A stretch of 64,000 nt of DNA from Mariprofundus ferrooxydans PV-1 (GCF_000153765.1 NZ_DS022295.1:389027-453026), one strand, 5' to 3'; counted from the stretch's first letter, positions 7,934-17,502 are shown. Numbers and translations: made by a program. Notes: generated by a model from the letters alone, not told the origin.

Positions 7934-9181
7934 ATGATGATTACAGGAATAGCTGAAAGCATATTGCCCGGCGGTGAGACGCTTGTGCGCACAGAGGGGC
8001 ATACGATGCTGGTGGCCAATGCCGTGCCGGGCGACGAATTGTCTGTTCGCCCGTTACAAAAGCGGCGCGGCGTGCTGCGCGGCGAAATCACGACGGTGAA
8101 CAAGCCCGGCCCGCAGCGGGTTAGCGCTGAGTGCCCCGTGGCAGGCGAGTGTGGCGGCTGTGCGCTGCAGTTCCTTGCCCCTCAGAGTCATGCAGCACTT
8201 AAGTCGGCATGGGTGCATGATGCCTTCCGCGCACTGATCGGAGTCCAGACACAATGGGTGGAGGCTGAGACGGTTGCCGCTGCATCGCGCAGGCGTGTGC
8301 ACTGGATGGTGAACCGCGATGAGCAGGGCAGTTTTGCCGGTTTTTATGCACATGCCAGTCACCGGGTGATTCGCCATGAACAATGCATGGTGCTCACGCC
8401 CGGACTGCAACGCCTGCACAGTGAGTTGCTGCAGCACCCTGCACTGCTTAGTGGTGTCCAAGGCATTCAGGCTCTGGAGTTGGCGGATGGTATGCATGTT
8501 GTGCTTGAAGGCGCGATTACAGAGGCCTCCGGTCTGCCGCTGATGTGTGCCGATCTGCCTGTGCAGTGGTGGCGGCGACAGGATGATGTAACGCGGCCGC
8601 TGAACCGGCCTGTACAGCGTTTCCATGACCGTCTGCCGGCCGGAGAGCAGGATATTCTGCTTGCCGTGGGGCCGGACGATTTTGTGCAGGGGCAGGAGGC
8701 CGGTAATCGCAAGCTGATTGCACTCATTCAGCAGTGGGCCGGCCCGGTTCGCCGTATTGCCGATCTCTTCTGCGGCATCGGCAACCTGTCGTTGCCGCTT
8801 GCGGTTGCCACCGGCGCTGAGCTCTTCGGCGCGGAGCTGAATCCGGCCAGCGTACGGGCTGCACAGACCAATGCAAAAAGGCTGGGAATAAATGCCTCTT
8901 TTGTGCAGGCCAACCTGTTCGAGGACTTTAATATGGAGCCCTATATCGGCGCAGACCTGCTGATCCTCGACCCGCCGCGTCGTGGCGCCAAACGCATCTG
9001 CAGCCGTATCACGCACCTGATGCCGAAACAGATTATCATGATTTCGTGCGACCCTGCAGCGGGTGCAAGAGACGGAGTAATGTTGCAGCAGCAGGGTTAT
9101 CAGCTCAAGGCGCTGCAGGCGCTGGATCTGTTCGCCTATGCCGGTCATGTCGAATCGCTCTCGCTGTGGGAGCGTGCGTGA
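7934..9181 (+). CDS. rlmD: RNA 5-methyluridine methyltransferase, RlmD/RumA type
   Basis: This protein has 415 residues. A TRAM-like N-terminal domain is followed by the Fe-S cysteines (Cys67, Cys73, Cys76 in ECPVAGECGGC, plus a later Cys in RHEQC). The SAM site is LFCGIGNLSLPLA, the DPPRRGA motif follows, and the catalytic Cys lies in MISCDPA. These features define the TrmA/RumA family; the Fe-S cluster favours the rRNA enzymes RlmD or RlmC over TrmA. I chose ATG 7934 because AAGGA precedes it at 7926-7930. Which rRNA uridine it modifies cannot be told from the sequence. Confidence 0.85.
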   Translation: MMITGIAESILPGGETLVRTEGHTMLVANAVPGDELSVRPLQKRRGVLRGEITTVNKPGPQRVSAECPVAGECGGCALQFLAPQSHAALKSAWVHDAFRALIGVQTQWVEAETVAAASRRRVHWMVNRDEQGSFAGFYAHASHRVIRHEQCMVLTPGLQRLHSELLQHPALLSGVQGIQALELADGMHVVLEGAITEASGLPLMCADLPVQWWRRQDDVTRPLNRPVQRFHDRLPAGEQDILLAVGPDDFVQGQEAGNRKLIALIQQWAGPVRRIADLFCGIGNLSLPLAVATGAELFGAELNPASVRAAQTNAKRLGINASFVQANLFEDFNMEPYIGADLLILDPPRRGAKRICSRITHLMPKQIIMISCDPAAGARDGVMLQQQGYQLKALQALDLFAYAGHVESLSLWERA

Positions 9182-10686
9182 AATTATGTTTTGCCTTGCT
9201 GGCCGCCTGCCTGTTGCTGACAGCCTGTCACGGGCAGGATCGGGAAGAGGGCGTGTTGCGTGTCGGGCTGGCCCACATGCCGGCAACGCTCGATCCCCGT
9301 TTCGCCACCGATGCTGCATCGGTACGGGTACAGGAGCTGTTGCATCGCGGCCTGTTGCGGCTGGATGAGAGCTTTCATCTGCAGGGTGATCTGGCCACCG
9401 GTTGGGAGCAGCCGGAGCCGCTGTTGTGGCGATTTACGCTCAGGCCGGGTCTGCACTTTTCCGACGGGACGCCACTGACGGCGGCCGATGTGGCAGCCAC
9501 GCTCTCCGCGGTGCTGAACCCGGCTCTGGCCAGCCCGTTGCGCGCCGGTTTTGCTGCGGTCAGCCAGGTGGAGGCCGAGGGTCGTGGTGTGGTTCTTATT
9601 CATCTGAAGCGGCCTGACGCCTCGTTGCTGACGCGGCTGACATTGGGCATTTTGCCGGCATCGATTGCCGCACTGCCGCAGCAGGCCCGCACGACAACAG
9701 GATGCGGCGCTTACAGGGTGCGGCTGTGGGATCAGCATGGCCTGACACTGGAGCGGGTGGACCTGCATAGCCGGGTGCGGGTTATTCACTTTACTGCCGT
9801 CAAAGATCCGGTGACGCGGTTATTAAAACTGACCCGCGGCGAACTGGACTTCGTGCAGAATGATCTGCCGCCGCATCTGTTATCCTACGTGCGCAAGCAA
9901 GCGTCACTGACGATGCAGACGCGTCCCTCAACGACATTCTCCTATATCGGTCTGAATTTGCAGGACAAGCGTCTGAAAGATGTGCGGGTTCGGCGTGCGC
10001 TCGCTCTGGCGCTGGATCGGAATACCTTGAAACGTGCACTGTTTGCCGATCTGCCGGTACTGGCGGAAACTGTATTGACGCCGGCCCACTGGGCGGCAAC
10101 CAAACTGCCGCGGATTCCGTTTGATCCGAAACTGGCGGAAACACTGCTGGATCAGGCAGGCATGCGACGCGGAGCGGATGGTATCCGCTTTTCACTGAAC
10201 TATCGCACCAGCACCGATCCCGCCCGTTTGCAACTGGCTACGGCCGTTGCCGCCATGTGGCGGCGGATCGGTATCGATGTGCATATCGAATCACTGGAGT
10301 GGGGTGGTTTTTATGCCCGTATCAAGCAGGGTGATTTTCAGGTCTTTTCGCTGGCATGGGTGGGCAGCAGCGACCCGGATATCTACCGCTGGATACTACA
10401 CTCGTCGATGTGGCCGCCGCACGGCTCCAATCGCGGCCGCTATGCCAACCCGCAGGTGGATGCATGGCTGGATCAGGCGGCCGAAAGCGCAAGTCAGCAG
10501 CAGCGACAGCTCCTCTATGCACGGGTAGAGAAACAGATGCATGCGGATATGGTCTATATCCCGTTATGGTATGATCCGGTTATTGCTGTCAGCGGCCCCC
10601 GTGTCAAAGGCTTCAGGCCGCAACCCAATGGCAGTCTGCTGGGACTAAAAGATATTTTTCTGACCGAGTCTAAATCTGACCGGTAA
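9178..10686 (+). CDS. ABC transporter periplasmic peptide-binding lipoprotein (SBP_bac_5)
   Basis: This protein has 502 residues if started at the GTG at 9178, which overlaps the stop of the rlmD-like gene (GTGA). That start gives a lipoprotein signal ending in LTAC (Cys17). Family marks include VGLAHMPATLDPRF, a W-x-F-T-L-R-P-G-L-H-F-SDGTPLTAADV block, and VRRALALALDRNTL. These belong to the oligopeptide/dipeptide-binding (DppA/OppA) family. No permease or ATPase genes follow, so it is an orphan binding protein in this window. Longer upstream readings would run through the methyltransferase gene. Confidence 0.88.
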   Translation: MKLCFALLAACLLLTACHGQDREEGVLRVGLAHMPATLDPRFATDAASVRVQELLHRGLLRLDESFHLQGDLATGWEQPEPLLWRFTLRPGLHFSDGTPLTAADVAATLSAVLNPALASPLRAGFAAVSQVEAEGRGVVLIHLKRPDASLLTRLTLGILPASIAALPQQARTTTGCGAYRVRLWDQHGLTLERVDLHSRVRVIHFTAVKDPVTRLLKLTRGELDFVQNDLPPHLLSYVRKQASLTMQTRPSTTFSYIGLNLQDKRLKDVRVRRALALALDRNTLKRALFADLPVLAETVLTPAHWAATKLPRIPFDPKLAETLLDQAGMRRGADGIRFSLNYRTSTDPARLQLATAVAAMWRRIGIDVHIESLEWGGFYARIKQGDFQVFSLAWVGSSDPDIYRWILHSSMWPPHGSNRGRYANPQVDAWLDQAAESASQQQRQLLYARVEKQMHADMVYIPLWYDPVIAVSGPRVKGFRPQPNGSLLGLKDIFLTESKSDR

Positions 10687-10785
10687 TCAGTCGACTTACT
10701 GCCTCTATTTCCAGATAGCAGTGTCGCCGATGTTGCGACTGCACCACTAAACGACTACTCTCTATAAGCATGTGAGATCGTTTTT

Positions 10786-11760
10786 ATGCGGGGTAGTGAA
10801 TTCATGAAACGCGGCGATCAACAATATAATGCCCTGGCCGAACGGATTGGCCGGCTGCATCTTCAGCAGCGGCTGGGTATTGAACAGGAACATGTAAAAC
10901 AGATTTTCGGTCGGGGCCGGAATTTTTTCCATATTGAAAACTGGTATTCCGTGCATGCACTGATGCGCCTGTGCTTTCGTCTGGCCGGTATCTATGAGCG
11001 GGGCAGGCATAACGCCGCCGATATACGTGTTTGTGAAAATGAGGTATTTATCCCTGATCTGCCTGCCGGACTTGATGGCTTTACCATTCTGCAGCTAAGC
11101 GATATCCACGTGGATATGAGTGATGCGATATCCCGTGCGCTGAATCAACGGGTAACTACGGTGAAATATGACCTGTGCGTCATTACCGGCGATTTTCGTG
11201 CCCGTACATATGGCTCATTTGATGCGGTATTGCAGGGCATGGTCAAGCTCAAGTCTGCACTGAAAGGAGAGGTGCTGGGGATTCTCGGCAACCACGACTT
11301 TATTGAGATGGTGCCGGGCCTGGAGGAACTGGGCGTTCGCATGCTGCTTAATGAGTCGGCCCTGATCGAACATAATGGCGAGCATTTATATGTCGTCGGG
11401 GTGGATGATACACACTATTATCAGGTAGATAATCTGGATAAAGCGGCATCCGCCATTCCTGCCGAGTCGATCACCATCCTGCTTTCACATTCGCCGGAGT
11501 TGTATCGACAGGCGGCACATTCGGATATCAATTTAATGCTTAGCGGCCACACCCATGGCGGTCAGGTTTGCCTGCCCGGTGGTTTCGCTTTGACTTATAA
11601 CATCAATGCTCCGCGTCGAATGGGCCGGGGAGTTTGGCGGTATCACGGCTTGCAAGGGTATACCTCGGTCGGTAGCGGCACATGCGTGGTGGATGTACGC
11701 TATAATTGTCCGCCGGAAATCACTTTGCACCGATTACGGTGTGGTGGTCAGGGTGGATGA
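10786..11760 (+). CDS. Calcineurin-like metallophosphoesterase (YkuE/LpxG-like group)
   Basis: This protein has 324 residues. The metal-binding motifs occur in order: LSDIHVD (DxH), VITGDF (GD), LGNHDF (GNHD), LLSHSPE (H) and LSGHTHGGQ (GHxH). The closest known types are membrane-associated phosphodiesterases such as YkuE and the UDP-diacylglucosamine hydrolase LpxG. I see no clear transmembrane segment; the N-terminal 80 residues are basic and aromatic. An ATG at 10804 is an alternative start. Its stop abuts the stop of the convergent downstream gene with no gap. Confidence 0.85.
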   Translation: MRGSEFMKRGDQQYNALAERIGRLHLQQRLGIEQEHVKQIFGRGRNFFHIENWYSVHALMRLCFRLAGIYERGRHNAADIRVCENEVFIPDLPAGLDGFTILQLSDIHVDMSDAISRALNQRVTTVKYDLCVITGDFRARTYGSFDAVLQGMVKLKSALKGEVLGILGNHDFIEMVPGLEELGVRMLLNESALIEHNGEHLYVVGVDDTHYYQVDNLDKAASAIPAESITILLSHSPELYRQAAHSDINLMLSGHTHGGQVCLPGGFALTYNINAPRRMGRGVWRYHGLQGYTSVGSGTCVVDVRYNCPPEITLHRLRCGGQGG

Positions 11761-12246
11761 TCAATAGGGGCGACTGCGCAAGCGGAAGTGATACAGCAGT
11801 CGGGAAACAAGCAGATCAAATAACAAAAAAACCGTGCAGAGCGCGAGGATAATCGGGAGCGAAAGGTTGTAGCTGCCAGCCATGGCCAGCAGCGGCAGAA
11901 AGCTCTCAGGTATCTGATCCAGTCCGACAGCCATGCCGCCCGGCTGAATATCCATACGACGTTTGATAAGGCTGGACAGGGCATCGCCAGCCATGGCCGC
12001 ACATGCGATGATAGCACCATCTGCTGCCGGCACCCCAGTCAGCTGAGCTGTCAGGGTAGTGATTGCAATGGCAAGCACTACACCGCGAACGGTGACATGG
12101 TTTCCAAACAGACGCTTTCCATCAGACAACTTCAGGCCGTGATCCAGAGGGTGAGCGAATAATTGCCCAAACAGGGCTGTGCCGAGCAGAGGCATCCCGT
12201 TGGCGATGATCACCAGAATCAGCAGTTTGAGTTCGATCATCGCCAT
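11761..12246 (-). CDS. CDP-archaeol synthase-like membrane protein (CarS/DUF46)
   Basis: This 161-residue protein has about four hydrophobic segments. The conserved CarS blocks are visible: DHGLKLSDGKRLFG, a GDALSSLIKRRM block and a GLDQIPESFLP block. In archaea CarS transfers CTP to unsaturated archaetidic acid precursors. Bacterial members are widespread but their lipid substrate is not established, so I give family only. It is divergent from the AMP phosphorylase unit. Confidence 0.8.
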   Translation of the reverse strand: MAMIELKLLILVIIANGMPLLGTALFGQLFAHPLDHGLKLSDGKRLFGNHVTVRGVVLAIAITTLTAQLTGVPAADGAIIACAAMAGDALSSLIKRRMDIQPGGMAVGLDQIPESFLPLLAMAGSYNLSLPIILALCTVFLLFDLLVSRLLYHFRLRSRPY

Positions 12247-12330
12247 GCCTTACTATATCACTATCTGGCATAAAATAATGCATTTGGCGGCGACAGCAGG
12301 GTCAGCGCTTATCAGGGAGGTGATGAGTTG

Positions 12331-12432
12331 ATGTATGGCGGACGTTTATGCATCGACATTCTTATCTGGTGGGAGTATAAATGCAGCAGGCGAAGAGCTG
12401 GTTTCCACGCTCGTTCAGAAGGAGTGATATGA
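12331..12432 (+). CDS. Possible 33-residue leader peptide before AMP phosphorylase
   Basis: A short open frame starts at ATG 12331 after a GGGAGG ribosome site. Its stop overlaps the AMP phosphorylase start (ATGA at 12429-12432). The predicted peptide is Trp/Arg-rich with no recognisable domain. It may serve translational coupling, or be chance. There is no homology evidence. Confidence 0.3.
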   Translation: MYGGRLCIDILIWWEYKCSRRRAGFHARSEGVI

Positions 12433-13976
12433 ACATACCTGATTTCCATCTCAGATTGCGACGTGTGGGTATTGATACCTATAAGGAGAATGTCGCCTAT
12501 CTGCATCGGGACTGCCCGATCTATCGCGCCGAAGGGTTTCAGGCGCTGGCCAAGGTGCAGATCAATAGCACGGCCATGGATCAACAGGTGCTGGCCGTAC
12601 TCAATGTGGCCAGCGACGAACGTATTATGGCGACGGATGAGCTTGGACTCAGCGAGCAGGCCTTTGAGCAGCTGGGGCTGGCTGAAGGTGAGACCGTCTG
12701 TATCAGTCATGCCATACCGCCGGAATCACTCAATGCCGTACACCGGAAAATTGCCGGCGAGCATCTGGATGGAGCTGATTTTACCGGCATCATGCAGGAT
12801 GTGGTGGATAACCGCTATTCACGCATGGAGATGTCCGCCTTTCTGGTGGCCTGCAGCGAGAATGGCATGGAGCGAGATGAGATCCTCGCGCTGACTCAAG
12901 CTATGGTCGATACCGGTGAGCGACTGGACTGGGGCGAGCCGCTGGTGGCCGACAAGCACTGTATCGGCGGTATTCCGGGCAACCGGACGACGATGCTGGT
13001 GGTGCCGATTGTCGCGGCCCACGGCATGCTGATTCCGAAAACATCCAGCCGCGCCATTACCTCGCCGTCAGGTACGGCCGATACGATGGAGACGCTGGCC
13101 CATGTCCAGCTCAACCTTGCCCGGTTGCGCAAGATTGTCCGACACGAGCGCGGTTGTCTGGCATGGGGCGGTACGGCGCGTCTGGCTCCGGCCGATGATA
13201 TGCTGATCTCCGTTGAGCGGCCCCTGGCGCTGGATTCACCCGGCCAGATGGTGGCCTCGATTCTCTCCAAGAAAATTGCCGCCGGCTGTACGCATCTGCT
13301 GATCGATATCCCGGTCGGGCCGTCGGCCAAGGTACACGGCATGAATGATGCGCTACGACTGCGCAAGATGTTTGAATATGTCGGTGATCGATCCGGTTTG
13401 AATCTGGAGGTGGTGATCACCAACGGCGAGCAGCCGATCGGGCGAGGTATCGGACCGGTGCTTGAAGCGCGCGATGTGATTCTGGTGCTGGAAAACGATC
13501 CGGAGGCACCTTCCGATCTGCGGGAGAAGGCGCTGAGGCTGGCCGGCCGTATTCTGGAGTTTGATCCGGATGTGCGTGGCGGGCAGGGCTATGCCATCGC
13601 ACGGGATATTCTTGAAACAGGACGGGCGATGAAAAAGATGCAGGCGATTATTGCTGCGCAGGGTATGAATAAAACAGCAATGAAACCGGGAGTGCTGGTA
13701 AAAGAGATACTCGCTTCGGAAAGTGGTTATGTGACCGGTATCGATAACCTGCAGATGGCGCGCATTGCCCGTTTGGCCGGTGCTCCGATGGATAAGGGGG
13801 CGGGGGTTGATCTGCTTAAGAAACTGGGTGACCCGGTCAGCGAGGGTGAAGCGCTCTATCGCATCCATGCCGAATTTCCTTCCGATTTCGAGTTCGCACA
13901 GGATCTGGCTGCCAAGGGTGACGGATATACGATAGGGGCCGTACCGCCAGCACCGCGCTACTTCCCGGCGCTGTGA
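12429..13976 (+). CDS. AMP phosphorylase / thymidine phosphorylase-like enzyme
   Basis: This protein has 515 residues, the length of archaeal AMP phosphorylase (about 500), and is longer than E. coli DeoA. It has an extra N-terminal domain of about 80-100 residues. The signature at about 178-215 contains [14 protein letters not shown] and [18 protein letters not shown], typical of the AMP phosphorylase branch. In Thermococcus this enzyme turns AMP and phosphate into adenine and ribose 1,5-bisphosphate. The start at 12429 has AAGGAG upstream; a reading from 12381 has no better site. The PRPP synthetase-like gene begins 2 bp after its stop, implying a shared nucleotide or ribose-phosphate pathway. 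Confidence 0.85.
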   Translation: MNIPDFHLRLRRVGIDTYKENVAYLHRDCPIYRAEGFQALAKVQINSTAMDQQVLAVLNVASDERIMATDELGLSEQAFEQLGLAEGETVCISHAIPPESLNAVHRKIAGEHLDGADFTGIMQDVVDNRYSRMEMSAFLVACSENGMERDEILALTQAMVDTGERLDWGEPLVADKHCIGGIPGNRTTMLVVPIVAAHGMLIPKTSSRAITSPSGTADTMETLAHVQLNLARLRKIVRHERGCLAWGGTARLAPADDMLISVERPLALDSPGQMVASILSKKIAAGCTHLLIDIPVGPSAKVHGMNDALRLRKMFEYVGDRSGLNLEVVITNGEQPIGRGIGPVLEARDVILVLENDPEAPSDLREKALRLAGRILEFDPDVRGGQGYAIARDILETGRAMKKMQAIIAAQGMNKTAMKPGVLVKEILASESGYVTGIDNLQMARIARLAGAPMDKGAGVDLLKKLGDPVSEGEALYRIHAEFPSDFEFAQDLAAKGDGYTIGAVPPAPRYFPAL

Positions 13977-13977
13977 C

Positions 13978-14883
13978 ATGACCTCCGATATGGTGGTACT
14001 GAGCTTTCCGGATGCAGCAGGTCAGGCATCGATGCTGGCTGCTTCGCTGTTAAGTGAGCAGGGCAGGGTATCTGCTGCCGAAATCACTGTTCACCGCTTC
14101 CCCGATGGCGAGAGCCGTGTTGCCGTGCCCGTACCGTTGCCGGATCATGTCGTGATCCTCTGCAGCCTGAATCAACCGAATGAGAAGCTGATCGAGTTGT
14201 TGCTGGCGGCCTCAGCAGCCCGCGCTAACGGCGTGAAACGGCTGATACTGGTGGCGCCTTACCTCTGTTATATGCGGCAGGATACGGCTTTTCACCCCGG
14301 TGAGGCGATCAGCCAGCAGGTGATCGGCATGCTGCTGGCCGATGCCTTCGACGGTGTTGTGACGGTTGATCCGCACCTGCACCGGGTGCATCAGCTGAAA
14401 CAGGCGATTCCTGCATCTAAAGCTCTGGCACTCTCGGCCACTGTTTTGATGGGCGATTTCATTGCTAGCCGCGTTGAGCAGCCGTTGCTGCTTGGGCCTG
14501 ATGAGGAGTCCCAGCAATGGGTGGATGCCATTGCCGCCGGCCGCGGATTCGATGTGGCCGTAGCGGAGAAGCAGCGTCTGGGTGACAGCGATGTACAAAT
14601 CCATCTGCCGGCGGATATCAGCGTCGCCGGTCGCCATATTGTGCTGGTCGATGATGTGGCCAGCACCGGCCGCACACTGCTGGCTGCAGTCGAGGCTGCA
14701 AAGGCTGCCGGCGCTGCATCGGTTTCTGCGATCATCACGCATGCGCTGTTTGCCGGTGATGCCTGGCCGCGATTGCAGGCGGCGGAGCTCGATGCCATCT
14801 GGAGTACCGACAGCATCGTCCACTCCAGCAACGTCATCAGTCTGGCACCGCTTCTGGCTAATGGTGTGAACTCCTGTTTGTAA
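13978..14883 (+). CDS. Ribose-phosphate pyrophosphokinase-like protein (archaeal-like class)
   Basis: This protein has 301 residues. The PRPP-binding loop is VLVDDVASTGRTL, near residue 225. The catalytic segment is YMRQDTAFHPGEAISQQ; its F-x-x-GE-x-IS form is closer to the archaeal PRPP synthetases (RQDKRF..GE.IS) than to the bacterial class I RQDRK..REPIS form. A VDPHLHR motif follows. Canonical members make PRPP from ribose 5-phosphate and ATP. Next to AMP phosphorylase it may recycle ribose phosphates, possibly with an altered substrate; that is inference. A separate housekeeping prs would be expected elsewhere. Confidence 0.82.
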   Translation: MTSDMVVLSFPDAAGQASMLAASLLSEQGRVSAAEITVHRFPDGESRVAVPVPLPDHVVILCSLNQPNEKLIELLLAASAARANGVKRLILVAPYLCYMRQDTAFHPGEAISQQVIGMLLADAFDGVVTVDPHLHRVHQLKQAIPASKALALSATVLMGDFIASRVEQPLLLGPDEESQQWVDAIAAGRGFDVAVAEKQRLGDSDVQIHLPADISVAGRHIVLVDDVASTGRTLLAAVEAAKAAGAASVSAIITHALFAGDAWPRLQAAELDAIWSTDSIVHSSNVISLAPLLANGVNSCL

Positions 14884-15117
14884 GCCTGTATCTAATTATC
14901 ATGCTCAGGCAGGTGTAGTCTGGATATCCGGGTCAGAATTTCAGCCTGACCTGAATGGAGTCACCAATGGCTAATATAACATCGTTAAAGCAGCTTACTT
15001 GCTTTCAGAGCAACTCGGCTTTGAAGCGGAGTGTCAGTTTACGATTGGTTAGAAGCGGAGGGCAAAATCCATCGATATGGAAAGCTTCTGTCGAACCAAT
15101 AAGGTGGCAGGTGATTG
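14884..15117. other. Gene-poor region with probable decayed coding sequence
   Basis: No intact gene is present. Around 15010-15100 two fragments in different frames (EQLGFEAECQFTIG, then LEAEGKIHRYGK) read like the end of a winged-helix regulator broken by a frameshift. I cannot assign a family with confidence. Confidence 0.3.
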
Positions 15118-15282
15118 ATGTATTATATTGTTGAAACTGACAAATCATTTGATCAGGTCGCCATGGATCTCGAAGTATCGGTAAAACGCAATGGCTTCGG
15201 GGGCCTGCAACACTGGTTCAGATAGCAGGGGGACGTGGAAGAAAAGATCATTCAGATGGTAGATGATGCAAAGTAGATGCCC
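15118..15282 (+). pseudogene. Remnant of a DUF302 gene (internal deletion)
   Basis: The frame from 15118 begins MYYIVETDKSFDQ and continues into VKRNGFGGL, the typical N-terminus of DUF302 proteins, then stops at 15223-15225. In another frame the sequence after 15230 reads DVEEKIIQMVDDAK and stops, matching the usual DUF302 C-terminus (about 130 residues in full). The middle of the gene is missing. The distal 69 bp are repeated beyond nhaA. The rest of the gap to nhaA (15286-15499) holds no gene that I can see and should contain the nhaA promoter. Confidence 0.65.
15214..15282 (+). repeat. Imperfect direct repeat flanking nhaA, left copy
   Basis: These 69 bp match 16898-16964 at most positions, starting with an identical 17-bp block. 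Both copies carry the C-terminal coding end of a DUF302-type gene. Confidence 0.8.
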
Positions 15283-15499
15283 TGCATAACGGGAGGGTTT
15301 CAGGCAATCACATTTCAGGTGTATAAAAATCCGCCCGAAAGAGGTGGCTGTTGAATAGCTCTGTCAGAGCAGATTCCATTGCCGGTTGAAAACGAGCCAG
15401 CTTTTCATTTACGTGGCAGTTATGTTTGTTTTAGCGGGGCTTATGACTATTTGGATAACATCTAATACATTCTTAATAGAGGACGACTAAGCTTGCTCA

Positions 15500-16840
15500 A
15501 TGAGTGATGATACAAATAATATATTGCAGCGCGGCCTGGAGAATATTCAATCCCCGTTTTCAAACTTCATACGTGCGCAGACCACATCCAGTCTGTTTCT
15601 TCTGGTCGCCACGGTTGCAGCTCTGTGGTGGGCAAACTCTGATTACTCTGCTACCTACGAGAACCTGATACACACATCGGTTGGTTTCTTTGTCGGCGAG
15701 TTCGAGCTGCACGCTTCACTCAAGTACATTATTAATGATGGTTTGATGGTGGTATTTTTCTTCCTGCTAGGCCTTGAGATCAAACGGGAAGCCCTGGCCG
15801 GAGATCTCGCTCAACCCGAAAATCGACGTATGCTGATTGTCTGTGCCGTCGGTGGAATGGTTTGTCCGGCTGTGATTTATTCCCTGTTCAACTGGTCACA
15901 TGGCTCACAGCTTGGATGGGGTATCCCGATGGCGACGGATACGGCATTTGCGTTAGGTGTGCTCACCCTGGTCAGAAAACATATTCCCACTGCTCTGTTA
16001 GCTTTTATCGTGGGTCTCGCCATTGTTGATGATATCGGCGCCATACTGGTGATTGCATTGTTCTATACACAGGAGATATCGGTAACATTTCTGTTCACTT
16101 CATTTACGCTGATCGCGTTTTTGGGCGTGGCTAATTATGCAGGTGTCCGCCAACCTCTTTTCTATGTCATCGTAGGTGTTGCCGCCTGGTGGACGATGCT
16201 TAAATCCGGTGTCCATCCCACGTTTGCCGGTGTGGCGATTGCTTTGACGATACCTGCGCGGCCATTGTTAGCGCCCGGTAAATTACTGAATAAAGCGAAA
16301 TCTAAAATCAATTCAATGCAAAATCATGCGGGTCAGGTCGATGTTCTCGGTAGTCGTCAGGATCATGAACAGGTGCTGAAGATCCGTGATTATGCGGAAC
16401 GCGCGAGCACGCCTCTACGTCGCTGGGAAGATGCGCTGGATTTGCCCGTTGCACTGTTTGTTTTGCCACTGTTTGCGCTGGCTAATGCCGGCGTGGCGTT
16501 TAACGCAAGTTCATTTATTGAAAGCCTTCAGCATCCAATTGGGTTGGGCATTGTTACCGGGCTTGTAGTCGGTAAATTTATTGGTATTTCAGGTGCATGC
16601 TGGCTTTGCCTGCGCTACAAAATCGGGTGTCTGCCGGATGCTATTAATATTCACCACGTCATAGGTGTGTCACTGATAGCCGGTATCGGCTTTACCATGT
16701 CCACATTTATTGCCACGCTGGGGTTTGATGCGCAACCCGTGCATCTCCATAGCGCCAAGACATCGATTTTGTTTGCCTCGGTTATTTCTGCAATGCTTGG
16801 TCTGTTATATATCCGTTTTGTTTCTACAAAAGGCAGATAA
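15500..16840 (+). CDS. nhaA: Na+/H+ antiporter NhaA
   Basis: This 446-residue inner-membrane protein has about 12 hydrophobic segments. Hallmarks include IINDGLMVVFFFLLGLEIKRE and MATDTAFALGVL near residue 155. AIVDDIGAI carries the adjacent aspartates equivalent to the Asp163/Asp164 ion-binding pair of E. coli NhaA. The chain is longer than the E. coli protein (388) because of a hydrophilic loop near residues 265-310. It exchanges external protons for cytoplasmic sodium and supports pH and salt homeostasis. No nhaR-like regulator is adjacent. It sits between two decayed DUF302 remnants, which suggests acquisition or local rearrangement. Confidence 0.96.
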   Translation: MSDDTNNILQRGLENIQSPFSNFIRAQTTSSLFLLVATVAALWWANSDYSATYENLIHTSVGFFVGEFELHASLKYIINDGLMVVFFFLLGLEIKREALAGDLAQPENRRMLIVCAVGGMVCPAVIYSLFNWSHGSQLGWGIPMATDTAFALGVLTLVRKHIPTALLAFIVGLAIVDDIGAILVIALFYTQEISVTFLFTSFTLIAFLGVANYAGVRQPLFYVIVGVAAWWTMLKSGVHPTFAGVAIALTIPARPLLAPGKLLNKAKSKINSMQNHAGQVDVLGSRQDHEQVLKIRDYAERASTPLRRWEDALDLPVALFVLPLFALANAGVAFNASSFIESLQHPIGLGIVTGLVVGKFIGISGACWLCLRYKIGCLPDAINIHHVIGVSLIAGIGFTMSTFIATLGFDAQPVHLHSAKTSILFASVISAMLGLLYIRFVSTKGR

Positions 16841-16897
16841 ATACACACGTAATTCGTTATCAGAACACACCGCAGGCTTGCAGAGAGAACAACGTTA

Positions 16898-16964
16898 TGG
16901 TTCAGATAGCAGGGCGCATGCAGGAAAAAATCATTCAGATGGTAGATGAGACAAGGTAAACGCC
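16898..16964 (+). repeat. Imperfect direct repeat flanking nhaA, right copy (DUF302 C-terminal scar)
   Basis: This is the second copy of the 15214-15282 repeat. It reads AGRMQEKIIQMVDETR followed by a stop, again the end of a DUF302-like protein, with no upstream body. A short frame from ATG 16897 is probably not a gene. Confidence 0.75.
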
Positions 16965-17016
16965 GTGATTCTGACAGCCCCAATCGGAAGGCACCTTTGG
17001 TTAGGGCAAACCGTGG

Positions 17017-17421
17017 TTAGGTCGGTAGGATTCCCAACTGACCGAGCATCCCCAGTGAATCCATCTGCTCCCACTCCTGCGCAACCTTACCGCCTTCGAT
17101 GCGGTACAAGTTAATGCCTGAAACAGATACCTTTTTGCCAGTCGCCGGAGCGCCGTGGAATAGGCCCAGATGCGTCACTTCACCGCTCCAGCGGACCGCT
17201 ACAAGCGATTCATTGCCCACGATACTTTCAACCGTGACGCGCCAGTCCGGAAATGCTTCACGTGTCCCAGCGAGAAACTGCTCCATTCCCGCCAAGTCGC
17301 GCGGAGGCTGGCCTCCTAAATGATAGGTGAACCCGGGGGCTGTCAGGTCCGAAAGCGCGGCTAAATTGCCGCAGTTCCAAACTTCCTCGATATATGTCGC
17401 AACAAGATCCTTCGCATTCAT
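17017..17421 (-). CDS. SnoaL-like ester cyclase family protein
   Basis: This 134-residue single-domain alpha+beta barrel protein has the family blocks YIEEVWNCGNLAAL, the HLGGQPPRDLAGMEQFL region and EWEQMDSLGMLGQLG. SnoaL-like proteins include polyketide cyclases and many uncharacterised hydrolases or isomerases. The ATG at 17421 has a ribosome site (AAGGGG) upstream; a GTG at 17430 is the alternative. No secondary-metabolite genes are nearby, so its function is open. Confidence 0.82.
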   Translation of the reverse strand: MNAKDLVATYIEEVWNCGNLAALSDLTAPGFTYHLGGQPPRDLAGMEQFLAGTREAFPDWRVTVESIVGNESLVAVRWSGEVTHLGLFHGAPATGKKVSVSGINLYRIEGGKVAQEWEQMDSLGMLGQLGILPT

Positions 17422-17502
17422 CTTTACCACCCCTTGTTTTGAGCTTGATACATATCGATTGAAGCCAGCCGCGCGCTAGTGCATCCGGACTGGACTGATC
17501 CG

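Noticed and set aside
8054..9319. 421-residue minus-strand frame
   Set aside because: It lies antisense to the rlmD-like gene, which has clear motifs. The antisense product has no recognisable domain.
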